Shown here piece after piece: positions 51,896 to 60,356 of a DNA stretch of 64,000 nucleotides. A program made the position numbers and the translations under genes. Each line of letters starts with the position of its first letter. Position 1 is the first letter of the stretch. The notes below the pieces were generated by a model that had not been told where the DNA came from, did not search any database, and was given only the letters and a program-made list of their open reading frames with translations. Source of the stretch: Cohnella abietis (GTDB lineage: Bacteria > Bacillota > Bacilli > Paenibacillales > Paenibacillaceae); the NCBI RefSeq assembly GCF_004295585.1, contig NZ_AP019400.1, positions 4,934,001 through 4,998,000 of the forward strand, read 5' to 3'.

Positions 51896-53040
51896 GCACA
51901 AGTACATTCAAATCATTTCTCATTCTTGCAAGCCTCATTGCCCTTATTGGCTGTCAGAGCGTAAATGTGGGTAGTGTAGAATTAGGGCAAAGCTCTAATA
52001 AGCAAATAACTATTTTAGATAATCCGGAAAAAATAACTTATGAGAAGTCCTCAATTGATGCTTTGGTACGGTTAGATGATGTAAGAGGGATGGATTGGAT
52101 TAGCGAGGATGAAATCATTGTAGATAAAGAAAACACAGATTTCCCGCCCGAAGAAGCCGAAGGAGCACAATGGTATCCTCACAATTTATATATTCAATCC
52201 CTGCAATCCGGCGCGCAGACAGCCCTTTATCCTGAAAACAGAAATCAAGGATTTGCGCAAGTAAGCCCTGATAAAAGTAAGCTATTCTACAAAACATTTG
52301 ATTTGCAAGCGAACACTGGACAAGGGTATCTTATGGATATCCCTACTCGAAAGACGTTCGCGTTTACGGAAAGGGACGCAATGGAAGTGGGGAATGGTCG
52401 CTGGGTAGATAACAATTCACTAGTATATGCCTCTATTGAAGGTACAATCTATTTTGCAAATGTGGATATCCCCCAACCAAAGAAGCTTATTGAAACCCGG
52501 ATTCCTTTTATCAGCAATATTTCCTATCTCAACAACAAACTGTATTACACGACACCTTATAACGATAAAAATACGGCTAACCTGCTATTTGGCTCTCCAA
52601 AAGAAAAGCAGGTTGCATCTTCATTGGACAAGGTCTTATCAGTCGTCCCTTCTCCTGACGATCAGAAGCTCGCTATCGTTCGAAGAATTAAAAGCGGAGC
52701 AGTCGAATTACTCATCACAGATTTACAAGGTAATATTCTAACAGCAGTTGCTCAAGACTCGCAGATCTTCGGAACAGCATGGTCGCCCGATGGTACTCGC
52801 CTAGCCTATGCAGCCTTAGGCTATAGTGGGGTCTTGAGAGGAATTTACGTCGCCGATGAATCAACTGGTCTCTCTAACGCCTTATCTGTTGACATCAAGT
52901 TCATTTCGGACACCCTACAATGGAGTCCAACTGGCAACCGCCTAATGATAACAAGTACGCAGCCTGACGAACAAAAAAACCGCAACCGGTTTGTCACCTA
53001 CCTCGTTCGAGTAAATGCAAGCTCGAATACTAAACGATAA
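51892..53040 (+). CDS. Lipoprotein with TolB/WD40-like beta-propeller
   Basis: This 382-residue protein has a lipobox LIALIGC near residue 21, so it should be anchored outside the membrane. The rest reads as repeated four-stranded blades with SPD/SPDGTRLAY-type phrases (VSPDKSKLFY, PSPDDQKLAIV, WSPDGTRLAYA, WSPTGNRLMI), as in TolB-like or WD40-like propellers. It overlaps the kinase gene by four bases, so it may be an accessory sensor of that two-component system. A GC-rich hairpin without T run lies at 53051-53080. No enzymatic motif is seen. Confidence 0.75.
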   Translation: MSTSTFKSFLILASLIALIGCQSVNVGSVELGQSSNKQITILDNPEKITYEKSSIDALVRLDDVRGMDWISEDEIIVDKENTDFPPEEAEGAQWYPHNLYIQSLQSGAQTALYPENRNQGFAQVSPDKSKLFYKTFDLQANTGQGYLMDIPTRKTFAFTERDAMEVGNGRWVDNNSLVYASIEGTIYFANVDIPQPKKLIETRIPFISNISYLNNKLYYTTPYNDKNTANLLFGSPKEKQVASSLDKVLSVVPSPDDQKLAIVRRIKSGAVELLITDLQGNILTAVAQDSQIFGTAWSPDGTRLAYAALGYSGVLRGIYVADESTGLSNALSVDIKFISDTLQWSPTGNRLMITSTQPDEQKNRNRFVTYLVRVNASSNTKR

Positions 53041-53073
53041 CAATTTAGCTCCGCCGTCCATAGCATAGAACGA

Positions 53074-53230
53074 CGGCGGTAGCACACTCCAGCCGCCTAA
53101 CCAAAACTTACTCCTCCAGATCGCAAAAAGCAGCATCAGCGCAAGCACCGTCCACTACCTGCCTAGCCAGCCTACAAAAAGTAACATTAGTGAATCCTCG
53201 TTCCTCTATCTGCCTCGCTACCAGCGGACT
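53074..53230. repeat. Diverged copies of the 51-bp repeat
   Basis: In the gap 53041-53373, AAAAAG begins at 53125 and again at 53176, exactly 51 bases apart. The segment CAAAAAGTAACATTAGTG, then CTCGTTCCTCTATCTGCC, closely follows the unit of the array at 28725-29150. A further weaker unit extends to about 53230 and possibly 53280. As at the first locus, it lies between the ends of two convergent operons. Confidence 0.6.
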
Positions 53231-53309
53231 AATTGGTGGAATACCGGAGTTTCATCTGCTGCAACCCGCTGTCAGCGAACTAGGAACTACAAATATTAGC
53301 AACCCATGC

Positions 53310-53356
53310 AAAGAAGTCACTATGAGAGGATTAATCCTTCCCATAGTGACTTCTTT
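53310..53356 (-). terminator. Terminator of sdhCAB
   Basis: The perfect 15-bp stem AAAGAAGTCACTATG / CATAGTGACTTCTTT has an inner AGGATTAATCCT palindrome. It lies 17 bases after the sdhB stop. T content is moderate on both strands. Confidence 0.85.
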
Positions 53357-53373
53357 GACATTACGTTATGCGA

Positions 53374-54147
53374 TTACATACCCAGCCATTTCTTGAACAA
53401 ATGCTTAGTTGTGTCTTTGTTCATAGCGGCGATAGAGGTAGTAAGTGGGATGCCTTTCGGACAAGAACGCACACAGTTCTGTGAGTTACCACAGCCTTCA
53501 ATGCCGCCTTCTTCCATTAACGCGTCCAAACGCTCATGCGCGTTCATCTCACCAGTTGGATGAGCATTGAACAGACGAACCTGCGAAATCGAAGCAGGAC
53601 CGATAAAGCTGTTCCGGTCGTTAACGTTAGGGCAAGCTTCTAGGCAAACGCCACAGGTCATACATTTGGACAATTCATATGCCCATTGACGCTTGGATTC
53701 TGCCATACGAGGTCCAGGACCAAGATCGTATGTTCCATCAATCGGAATCCATGCTTTAACCTTCTTCAACGCACCGAACATACGCTCACGATTGATAACC
53801 AAGTCGCGAACGACTGGGAACGTCGACATAGGCTCTAACCGAATCGGCTGCTCCAGCTTGTCGATAAGCGTGCTACAAGCTTGACGAGGCTTGCCATTAA
53901 TGACCATTGAACATGCGCCACAAACCTCTTCTAGGCAGTTCGATTCCCAGCATACTGGAGACGTGCTACCGCCATCCGCTTTAACAGGGTTACGTTGAAT
54001 TTCCATCAACGCACTAATAACATTCATGTTCGGCCGATAAGGAACCTCGAACTCCTCCGTGAATGAGGAGGCTTCTGGACGCTCCCGGCGCGTAATAACA
54101 AACTTAACTTTACGTCCAGCAGCTGTTTTGGTTGTTGTTTCCGCCAC
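53374..54147 (-). CDS. sdhB: Succinate dehydrogenase iron-sulfur subunit
   Basis: This 257-residue subunit carries electrons from FAD to quinone through three Fe-S centres. The [2Fe-2S] ligands are CWESNCLEEVCGACSM near residues 67-82 plus a later Cys (RQAC). The [4Fe-4S] and [3Fe-4S] ligands appear as CMTCGVCLEACP near 165 and GCGNSQNCVRSCPKGIP near 220. The start is GTG at 54147 behind AAGGAGGG. It is last gene of sdhCAB, three bases after sdhA, and membrane-associated on the cytoplasmic side. Confidence 0.95.
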   Translation of the reverse strand: MAETTTKTAAGRKVKFVITRRERPEASSFTEEFEVPYRPNMNVISALMEIQRNPVKADGGSTSPVCWESNCLEEVCGACSMVINGKPRQACSTLIDKLEQPIRLEPMSTFPVVRDLVINRERMFGALKKVKAWIPIDGTYDLGPGPRMAESKRQWAYELSKCMTCGVCLEACPNVNDRNSFIGPASISQVRLFNAHPTGEMNAHERLDALMEEGGIEGCGNSQNCVRSCPKGIPLTTSIAAMNKDTTKHLFKKWLGM

Positions 54148-54150
54148 TGC

Positions 54151-55908
54151 TTAGCCCTCCTTCTTCTTGCTCGTGGAGTAATCACGTTTACGTGGAGCGA
54201 TGAGAGAAACATCGATATCCTCGTAAGTAATTTCCGGACCTTCGGCAGTCCATGTCGCCTTAGTCGTCTTCATGAAATTCTCATCGTCACGCTCTGTAAA
54301 TTCTGGCTTGTAATGAGCTCCACGGCTTTCATTACGCATCAAAGCTCCTAAAGTCATAGCTTCAGCTAGCTCCATCATGTTCCACAGCTGACGAGTAAAG
54401 GCGACGCCCGTGTTGTTCCAACGAGCAGCATCGTTAATATTGATATTCTTGTAACGCTGCTTAAGCTCTTTAATTTTATGAATGGTCTCTTCGAGCTTTT
54501 TGTTATAACGAACAACCGTCATGTTATTCGTCATCCACTCGCCAAGCTCTTTGTGAAGAACATAAGCGTTCTCGTTACCATCCATTTTCAGGATCGACTC
54601 ATATTTCGCTGATTGCTTATTACGCTCGCGTTCGAATACCTGCTCATCAAGGTCTTGAGAAGACTTCTTCAAGCCTTTAATATATTCAATCGCCTTAGGT
54701 CCCGTAATCATACCGCCATAGATAGCGGACAAGAGAGAGTTTGCACCAAGACGGTTAGCACCATGATATTGATATTCGCATTCACCGCATGCGAACAATC
54801 CTGGGATATTCGTCATTTGGTTGTAATCAACCCACATTCCGCCCATCGAATAGTGAACGGCCGGGAATATTTTCATCGGAATTTTCCGTGGATCATCGCC
54901 CATGAATTTCTCGTAAATCTCAATGATTCCTCCAAGCTTAACGTCAAGCTCTTTAGGATCCTTGTGAGATAGATCGAGGTAAACCATGTTTTCGCCGTTG
55001 ACGCCCAGCTTTTCATCTACGCAGACATGGAAAATTTCACGAGTCGCGATATCCCGTGGTACAAGATTTCCGTAAGCAGGATATTTCTCCTCGAGGAAAT
55101 ACCAAGGCTTACCGTCTTTGTAAGTCCAAATACGACCGCCCTCACCACGTGCAGATTCACTCATAAGACGCAGCTTGTCGTCTCCCGGAATCGCAGTCGG
55201 ATGGATCTGAATAAACTCGCCGTTAGCATAATGTACACCTTGTTGGTATACAGCACTCGCAGCAGTTCCTGTATTAATAACCGAGTTCGTCGTTTTACCA
55301 AAAATAATACCAGGACCGCCTGTTGCAAGAATAACAGCATCGCCACGGAAGGTTACTGTTTCCATGGAGCGTAGATCTTGCGCAGAAATACCGCGGCATA
55401 CTCCGTCATCGTCAAGAACGACCGAAGTAAATTCCCAATGCTCAAATTTCTGCACTAGTCCTGCAGCTTCCCAGCGACGTACCTGCTCGTCCAACGCGTA
55501 AAGCAGCTGTTGACCAGTCGTTGCACCCGCAAAAGCTGTACGGTGATACTGTGTACCTCCGAAACGGCGGAAATCAAGCAAACCTTCTGGCGTCCGATTG
55601 AACATAACACCCATCCGGTCCATTAAGTGGATAATACCCGGCGCTGCTTCGCACATCGCTTTTACTGGCGGCTGATTCGCGAGAAAGTCGCCTCCATAAA
55701 CCGTATCATCAAAGTGCTCCCAAGGGGAGTCGCCTTCACCTTTGGTATTAACTGCTCCGTTTATGCCACCTTGCGCGCAAACGGAATGTGATCTTTTTAC
55801 AGGCACGATTGAAAATAAATCAACCCTTACCCCGGCTTCAGCCGCTTTGATTGTCGCCATCAAGCCAGCAAGCCCGCCTCCAACGACAATTACCTTTTGA
55901 GTAGCCAT
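54151..55908 (-). CDS. sdhA: Succinate dehydrogenase flavoprotein subunit
   Basis: This 585-residue catalytic subunit of complex II oxidises succinate to fumarate. The dinucleotide-binding VVGGGLAGLMA starts near residue 6. HSVCAQGGINGA near 41 contains the covalent-FAD His, and the active-site loop ESARGEGGRIW is near 240. GMWVDYNQMTNIPGLFACGECEYQ-type sequence near 345-370 (FACGECEYQYHGANRLGAN) completes the pocket. The fused C-terminal helical domain (GALMRNESRGAHYKPEF) is intact. The length is normal for the Gram-positive type. It is the middle gene of sdhCAB. Confidence 0.96.
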   Translation of the reverse strand: MATQKVIVVGGGLAGLMATIKAAEAGVRVDLFSIVPVKRSHSVCAQGGINGAVNTKGEGDSPWEHFDDTVYGGDFLANQPPVKAMCEAAPGIIHLMDRMGVMFNRTPEGLLDFRRFGGTQYHRTAFAGATTGQQLLYALDEQVRRWEAAGLVQKFEHWEFTSVVLDDDGVCRGISAQDLRSMETVTFRGDAVILATGGPGIIFGKTTNSVINTGTAASAVYQQGVHYANGEFIQIHPTAIPGDDKLRLMSESARGEGGRIWTYKDGKPWYFLEEKYPAYGNLVPRDIATREIFHVCVDEKLGVNGENMVYLDLSHKDPKELDVKLGGIIEIYEKFMGDDPRKIPMKIFPAVHYSMGGMWVDYNQMTNIPGLFACGECEYQYHGANRLGANSLLSAIYGGMITGPKAIEYIKGLKKSSQDLDEQVFERERNKQSAKYESILKMDGNENAYVLHKELGEWMTNNMTVVRYNKKLEETIHKIKELKQRYKNININDAARWNNTGVAFTRQLWNMMELAEAMTLGALMRNESRGAHYKPEFTERDDENFMKTTKATWTAEGPEITYEDIDVSLIAPRKRDYSTSKKKEG

Positions 55909-55926
55909 TCTAAGTTCTCCCTCCCT

Positions 55927-56598
55927 CTAACCTACTGTGACTGAACTCAATGTAGCTGCTGCTGCCGATGCGAACTCATCGCCGCGGAACGCGAACAGAG
56001 ACAATAAGAACAAAGTAGCAATGATCACGAAGATGACCATGCAAATATTAGAAGAAATTTTTTGTGCACGCGGACCAACAGTAATACCCCAGCTAACAAG
56101 AAATGCCCAGAGACCGTTAGCAAAGTGGAAGGTTGCAGCAATTACGGCAACAACATAAATCGTAAATACAGTTGGATTACTTACGATGCTATTCATGTGC
56201 TGTCCTAATTCCTCATGCGTGACATTACCAAGTGCAATCTGAACACGGGTTTCGTAAACGTGCCAAGCTACGAAGATAAACGTAATTACACCTGTAATCC
56301 GTTGCAACGTAAATGCCCAGTTACGTCCGTAGCTGAATCGCCCCGTATTTACGTTTGATTGATAAGCGATATACAAACCATAAACCCCATGAAATAACAT
56401 CGGGAGCCATATAACGAACATTTCTATAAAGAAAACGAGGGGCAAGCTATTTAGCAGATCAATCATGCTGCTAAAGCCCTCCGTTCCGCCTTCCCAAGCG
56501 GAGTAGTTCGTTAATGCATGCTCGATAATGAACAATCCGAGCGGAATTACACCAAGTAGCGAATGAAGCTTTCTCGGTAGGTAAGAATTACCTTTCAT
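55927..56598 (-). CDS. sdhC: Succinate dehydrogenase cytochrome b558 subunit
   Basis: This 223-residue, five-helix haem-b membrane anchor is of the Bacillus type, where one protein replaces SdhC plus SdhD. Conserved His appear in the helices (LHSLLGVIPLGLFIIEHALTNY near 11, AWHVYETRVQ near 112, ATFHFANGLWAF near 152). It binds menaquinone and the SdhAB pair. It is first gene of the operon. The divergent gap 56599-56769 contains AT-rich dyads such as ATAAGCAATTCCATTAT (ATAA-N9-TTAT), which may bind the LysR protein or another TCA-cycle regulator. Confidence 0.93.
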   Translation of the reverse strand: MKGNSYLPRKLHSLLGVIPLGLFIIEHALTNYSAWEGGTEGFSSMIDLLNSLPLVFFIEMFVIWLPMLFHGVYGLYIAYQSNVNTGRFSYGRNWAFTLQRITGVITFIFVAWHVYETRVQIALGNVTHEELGQHMNSIVSNPTVFTIYVVAVIAATFHFANGLWAFLVSWGITVGPRAQKISSNICMVIFVIIATLFLLSLFAFRGDEFASAAAATLSSVTVG

Positions 56599-56769
56599 AT
56601 CTGTCTTCGATCTCCTTTCGCATCCTTCTGTTCGACTTTAATGTCAGACTTAACCAATCGTCACCTTAATGTCATCGCTTTTAAGGTTACTCTATTTTCG
56701 CTTATAATGGAATTGCTTATTTAATATTATTACTTATAACTATTTTGCATAAGGGAATGGTGAAGCCAT

Positions 56770-57678
56770 ATGCTTGAGGATATGCGTCTGTTTTCTATGA
56801 TTGTGGAGCATACAAGTCTGAATAAAGCGGCCGAAAGGCTAAATCTATCTCAGCCTGCCTTATCACGTAGAATTGCTCGACTAGAATCTGAGCTAGAGGT
56901 CGATTTATTCAGAAGAATCGGAAAGCGATTGGAGCTAACTGCAGCCGGACAGCTCACTTACGAATTTGCATTGGAGCTACGCCGCTTTCACGGCAGCTAC
57001 TTACAGAAGCTGAACGCCTTCAAATCCGCGGAAGCACCTATAGCTACAATTGGCGCTAGTCTAACGACCCTTCAGACGACACTACCTGCTCTGATTACTG
57101 CGATGACAGAGAAGCACCCGAATCTTGAAATTAAAGCAGTGACCGGCAAGTCGCATGAAATTACTACGCTAGTAAAGGAACGCAAGGTTGATTTCGGACT
57201 AGTCGCCTCATCCGTCGAGGACGATGCCTCCATTACCAGTTTACCCTTGTTTGACGATCATCTTATACTCGTTCTTCCTAGAACACACTTTATATTAGAA
57301 AGAACACAATTTGAGGTCGACGATTTGAATGGCTTGCCGATGATTTTGTTCGCTCCAGGCACTTGGTATCGCACGCTTACTGACCAGTTATTCCGTAGGC
57401 ATAATCTGAAGCCAGACGTCCGCATGGAAATCGACTCCTTCGAGGCGATCATCCGTTTGTTGTCCGCTTGTAGAGCAGGTACTCTATTGCCCAAATCCTA
57501 TTTACGCGAGCAAGTGCTTAAAGATAATGATTTGTATCTCGTGCGAATCCCAGAGCTGGAGGAAACAAAGCGGACGACGTCTCTTATCCATGGCGATCCT
57601 GCGTGGCTTGCACCTTCTACACGCTATCTCATTGAGGAAACAAGAGCTTATTTTGCCCGGAACCAGACCACTATTTAA
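56770..57678 (+). CDS. LysR-family regulator divergent from sdhCAB
   Basis: This 302-residue protein has an N-terminal helix-turn-helix (DMRLFSMIVEHTSLNKAAER, NLSQPALSRRIARLE) and an effector domain with PALITAMTEKHPNLEIKAV and VDFGLVASSV. The position opposite sdhC and the ATAA/TTAT dyads between them suggest control of succinate dehydrogenase, comparable in logic to CcpC control of citrate-cycle genes. It is not close enough by eye to name it ccpC. GGTGAAG precedes the ATG. It is monocistronic. Confidence 0.85.
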   Translation: MLEDMRLFSMIVEHTSLNKAAERLNLSQPALSRRIARLESELEVDLFRRIGKRLELTAAGQLTYEFALELRRFHGSYLQKLNAFKSAEAPIATIGASLTTLQTTLPALITAMTEKHPNLEIKAVTGKSHEITTLVKERKVDFGLVASSVEDDASITSLPLFDDHLILVLPRTHFILERTQFEVDDLNGLPMILFAPGTWYRTLTDQLFRRHNLKPDVRMEIDSFEAIIRLLSACRAGTLLPKSYLREQVLKDNDLYLVRIPELEETKRTTSLIHGDPAWLAPSTRYLIEETRAYFARNQTTI

Positions 57679-57871
57679 GCCTGTCGTAGCAAGGGTTTGA
57701 GAGCGTTTACCTTAACTTTCCTGTAGGATACCCCTCTTTACTATGCTAACCTTTTACAAGTAGTAAAGGCGGCTACCCAAACAATGGAAGGGGTAGTACG
57801 TTGTAACATCGCGATCTAATGAATGGTTTAGTAATTGTTTTAGTAACCATGCTTAGATTTGCACAAAAATT

Positions 57872-58006
57872 CGGCCAAAACCGCCAGGTGCGGGGGAAAA
57901 GAAACAAAAGTACCTTCCGGGCAACCGATTGTACTTGGGGTGAATCGCAATAATCAAGCGTAGGGTTGTCTCCCAGCCCGAGTCCGACAGCTAACCTCGC
58001 CGGCCA
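57872..58006 (+). ncRNA. c-di-AMP riboswitch (ydaO/yuaA type)
   Basis: Hallmarks of the ydaO aptamer are present in order: GCGGGGGAA at 57890, TTGGGGTGAATC near 57935, GTAGGGTT near 57960, and CCCGAGTCCGACAGCTAACC (57977-57996), then CTCGCCGGCC. GGCC at 57873 and 58002 can close P1. No terminator follows; AGGAGG begins at 58011, so control is probably by hiding the ribosome site. It regulates the LysM/3D cell-wall protein at 58026. Upstream, 57679-57871 shows only a weak CCTTTTAC/GTAAAGG hairpin. Confidence 0.9.
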
Positions 58007-58025
58007 ATCTAGGAGGATTTTATCA

Positions 58026-58673
58026 ATGAATCACAGTTGGAAAAAGCTAAGTACACGATCTGCAGCGCTAGTATTAGGAGCTGCTATTCTGCTCCCGGGA
58101 TTAACCGCTCACGCGGCTACCGCCTATACGGCTAAGGAAAACGATACGTTCTGGAAGCTCTCGAAGCAAATGGGTGTCCCGCTTCAGCAGCTCATGAATG
58201 CCAATCCTAAAGTTGATCCATTGAACATTTACGCAGGATTAAAACTGGTTATCCCGAACAATTTATCGAAAGCAGCAATGGATTCCGTCCCAATAGCCGA
58301 ACCAGTAGTTTCGGCCCAATCCATTACGACGTCAAGCGGTCAATCCTTACCCTTCTCCAAAGTCATAAACATCACAGCATCAGCTTATTCGGCTTCATCT
58401 GAGGAGAATGGCAAATGGGGCGCAGTTGATTACTTCGGCAATCCGCTTAAGCTTGGAACGATAGCCGTTGATTCAGATGTTATTCCTTTAGGAACCAAGG
58501 TTTTCATTACTGGGTATGATTTCGCCGGCTTGCCGACAGGCGGCTTAGTCGCTACAGCAACTGATAAGGGCGGCGCTATTAAAGGCAATCGTATCGACAT
58601 TTTCGTTCCTGGCTCGCGCAATTTTGTATCTGATTTTGGATTTCAGAGTGTTAAGGTATATATTTTGAACTAA
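58026..58673 (+). CDS. LysM and 3D-domain cell-wall protein
   Basis: This 215-residue secreted protein has a signal peptide ending near residue 31 (LLPGLTAHA). One LysM peptidoglycan-binding module covers about 35-80 (AKENDTFWKLSKQMGVPLQQ, YAGLKLVIP). A 3D domain covers about 115-215 with its three Asp (GTIAVDSDVIPLG, ATDKGGAIKGNRIDIF). 3D domains are lytic-transglycosylase-like and occur in resuscitation and wall-remodelling proteins such as YocH. AGGAGG is nine bases before ATG 58026. The c-di-AMP riboswitch in front couples wall turnover to osmotic/K+ signalling, a known theme for this riboswitch class. Confidence 0.92.
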   Translation: MNHSWKKLSTRSAALVLGAAILLPGLTAHAATAYTAKENDTFWKLSKQMGVPLQQLMNANPKVDPLNIYAGLKLVIPNNLSKAAMDSVPIAEPVVSAQSITTSSGQSLPFSKVINITASAYSASSEENGKWGAVDYFGNPLKLGTIAVDSDVIPLGTKVFITGYDFAGLPTGGLVATATDKGGAIKGNRIDIFVPGSRNFVSDFGFQSVKVYILN

Positions 58674-58705
58674 GTAAGGTTTTTTACAGAAAACTGTATC
58701 TTTTG

Positions 58706-58750
58706 GGGCTATCCATCACATTTAATGTGCTGTTGGATGGCCCTTTTTTT
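58706..58750 (+). terminator. Terminator of the 3D-domain gene
   Basis: GGGCTATCCA pairs with TGGATGGCCC (one G:U), around an inner CACAT/ATGTG stem, followed by seven T and CT. Confidence 0.92.
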
Positions 58751-58765
58751 CTATAATGCTTGTCC

Positions 58766-59530
58766 CTACCGTTTCTCAGGTATGGCCAATAGCTCCGTCA
58801 AAGTAACTGGCTCATAGTCATGAAGGCGAAGCCAGTCTATAATTCGCGGAAGTGCGTTAACTGTGCCTAATAAATTCTGGCCTTGGCCTCCTCCTGCATG
58901 CATTAGGACAACTGATCCTGGCCGAACTGCTCTAGTCACATTCCGAAAAACCTGCTCTGCGCTCAATTGACGCCAATCCGAGGAGTCCACATCCCAGTTG
59001 ACAACGGTATAATTCTTTTTCTTCGCCCACTCTAATTGTCTTGGCAATATTTCACCATATGGCGGGCGCACAAGCTTTGGATTAAACCCAACAATCCCCT
59101 CTATTACCGCCTCCGCTCTGCCGATCTGCTCTTGCATTTTCACCAAAGGTAGCTTCGAAAAATCAGGATGGCTGTACGAATGGTTGCCAATGTTATGGCC
59201 TTCTCTATGGATACGCCTCAATAAATCGGGATGCTTACTGCTGCGTGTTCCAACGACAAAAAAGGTCGCATGAATCTTCTTCCTCTTCAGCACATTGAGC
59301 ACCTGTGGCGTAAACCTTGGATCTGGGACATCGTCAAACGTCAATGCCACTTTGCGTGATCCGCGCGATGCAGACAATACAAAAACACCCTCATATCTGC
59401 GCTCAAGCTCAGACCATTTTACACCGGAAGGCTTAGCTACAGCATCAGAGCTATTCGTCCATAAAGACAAAAGGGTGATCGTGCCTATCATCAGCACCAT
59501 CACCGCTTTTCCATAACGCCTCTTTCTCAT
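58766..59530 (-). CDS. Polysaccharide deacetylase (NodB/CE4 family)
   Basis: This 254-residue exported enzyme removes acetyl groups from N-acetylglucosamine polymers such as peptidoglycan. A basic N-terminus and hydrophobic helix (residues 8-25, VMVLMIGTITLLSLW) make a signal or anchor. The CE4 motifs are complete: TFDDVPD near 64 (catalytic base and metal Asp), HSYSHP near 114, RPPYGE near 152, VNWDVDSSDW near 176 and VVLMHAGGG near 205. I chose ATG 59530, nine bases after GGGAGG. It resembles PdaA/PdaB-like sporulation or wall-maturation deacetylases. It is monocistronic. Confidence 0.9.
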   Translation of the reverse strand: MRKRRYGKAVMVLMIGTITLLSLWTNSSDAVAKPSGVKWSELERRYEGVFVLSASRGSRKVALTFDDVPDPRFTPQVLNVLKRKKIHATFFVVGTRSSKHPDLLRRIHREGHNIGNHSYSHPDFSKLPLVKMQEQIGRAEAVIEGIVGFNPKLVRPPYGEILPRQLEWAKKKNYTVVNWDVDSSDWRQLSAEQVFRNVTRAVRPGSVVLMHAGGGQGQNLLGTVNALPRIIDWLRLHDYEPVTLTELLAIPEKR

Positions 59531-59678
59531 CACGCCCATCCTCCCCATACCGCTCATCTTACCTATAGCCTGAGCGAATGGGAGGTTTTTCATTCAAAAG
59601 GGAAGTAATTACTTTCCATACTAGTCTGCTACCGAAGTTGTGGAGATTTCTGGGATTGCTACCTATTCATTTAACAAG

Positions 59679-60341
59679 CTATTGTCTAATTGAATCCTGG
59701 AACTGCTCGATTTGTACATTGGTTCCAATAACAACCATAACATCATCTATGGTAAGGACATCTTTAGCTACGGGAGCAATAATAATTCCTTTGGGCTTGT
59801 TGATGGCCACAATACTGCAGCCAAATCTGCCTCTTGGATTAACATCGTCTAACGATTTCCCTGATAGGCACTGGGGGACAGCAAGCTCTGCTATTGTATA
59901 TTGCTGCGATAGCTCAATATAATCCAGCAGATTAGGCGATACGAGCTGATGCGCTACCCGGATTCCCATATCTCGCTCTGGATATATAATCCGATCAACA
60001 CCAATTCGTTCCAGCACACGCCCATGCAGATCCGATACCGCTTTAGCCACGACCTTTTTGACCCCAAGATCCTTTAGAAGAATCGTAGCCAAAATGCTCG
60101 CTTGGACATCATCCCCAATCGCAACAATACCGCAATCGAAGTTACGCGCACCAATGGATCGAAGCACCTCTTCCTCTGTCGCATCCGCCACTACCGCATG
60201 TGTGAGTATATGGGAAAGATCCTGGACCTTCTCTTCATCACGATCGACACCAAGAACCTCATTACCTAGCCTCATAAGCTCAGTCCCCAAGCTTGATCCG
60301 AACCGTCCCAGCCCTATTATTACGAATTGATTCACTTTCAT
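59679..60341 (-). CDS. ktrA: KtrA/KtrC-type K+ uptake regulatory subunit
   Basis: This 220-residue cytoplasmic gating ring subunit has an RCK N domain (FVIIGLGRFGSSLGTEL near residue 6, binding ATP/ADP; VADATEEE near 53) and an RCK C domain (about 135-220, IAELAVPQCLSGKSLDDV), which in Gram-positive KtrA is a c-di-AMP binding site. It lies 15 bases downstream of the channel gene ktrB in the same operon. The length fits KtrA (about 222 residues). Confidence 0.92.
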   Translation of the reverse strand: MKVNQFVIIGLGRFGSSLGTELMRLGNEVLGVDRDEEKVQDLSHILTHAVVADATEEEVLRSIGARNFDCGIVAIGDDVQASILATILLKDLGVKKVVAKAVSDLHGRVLERIGVDRIIYPERDMGIRVAHQLVSPNLLDYIELSQQYTIAELAVPQCLSGKSLDDVNPRGRFGCSIVAINKPKGIIIAPVAKDVLTIDDVMVVIGTNVQIEQFQDSIRQ

Positions 60342-60356
60342 CCGGCTTCCGGCCCC

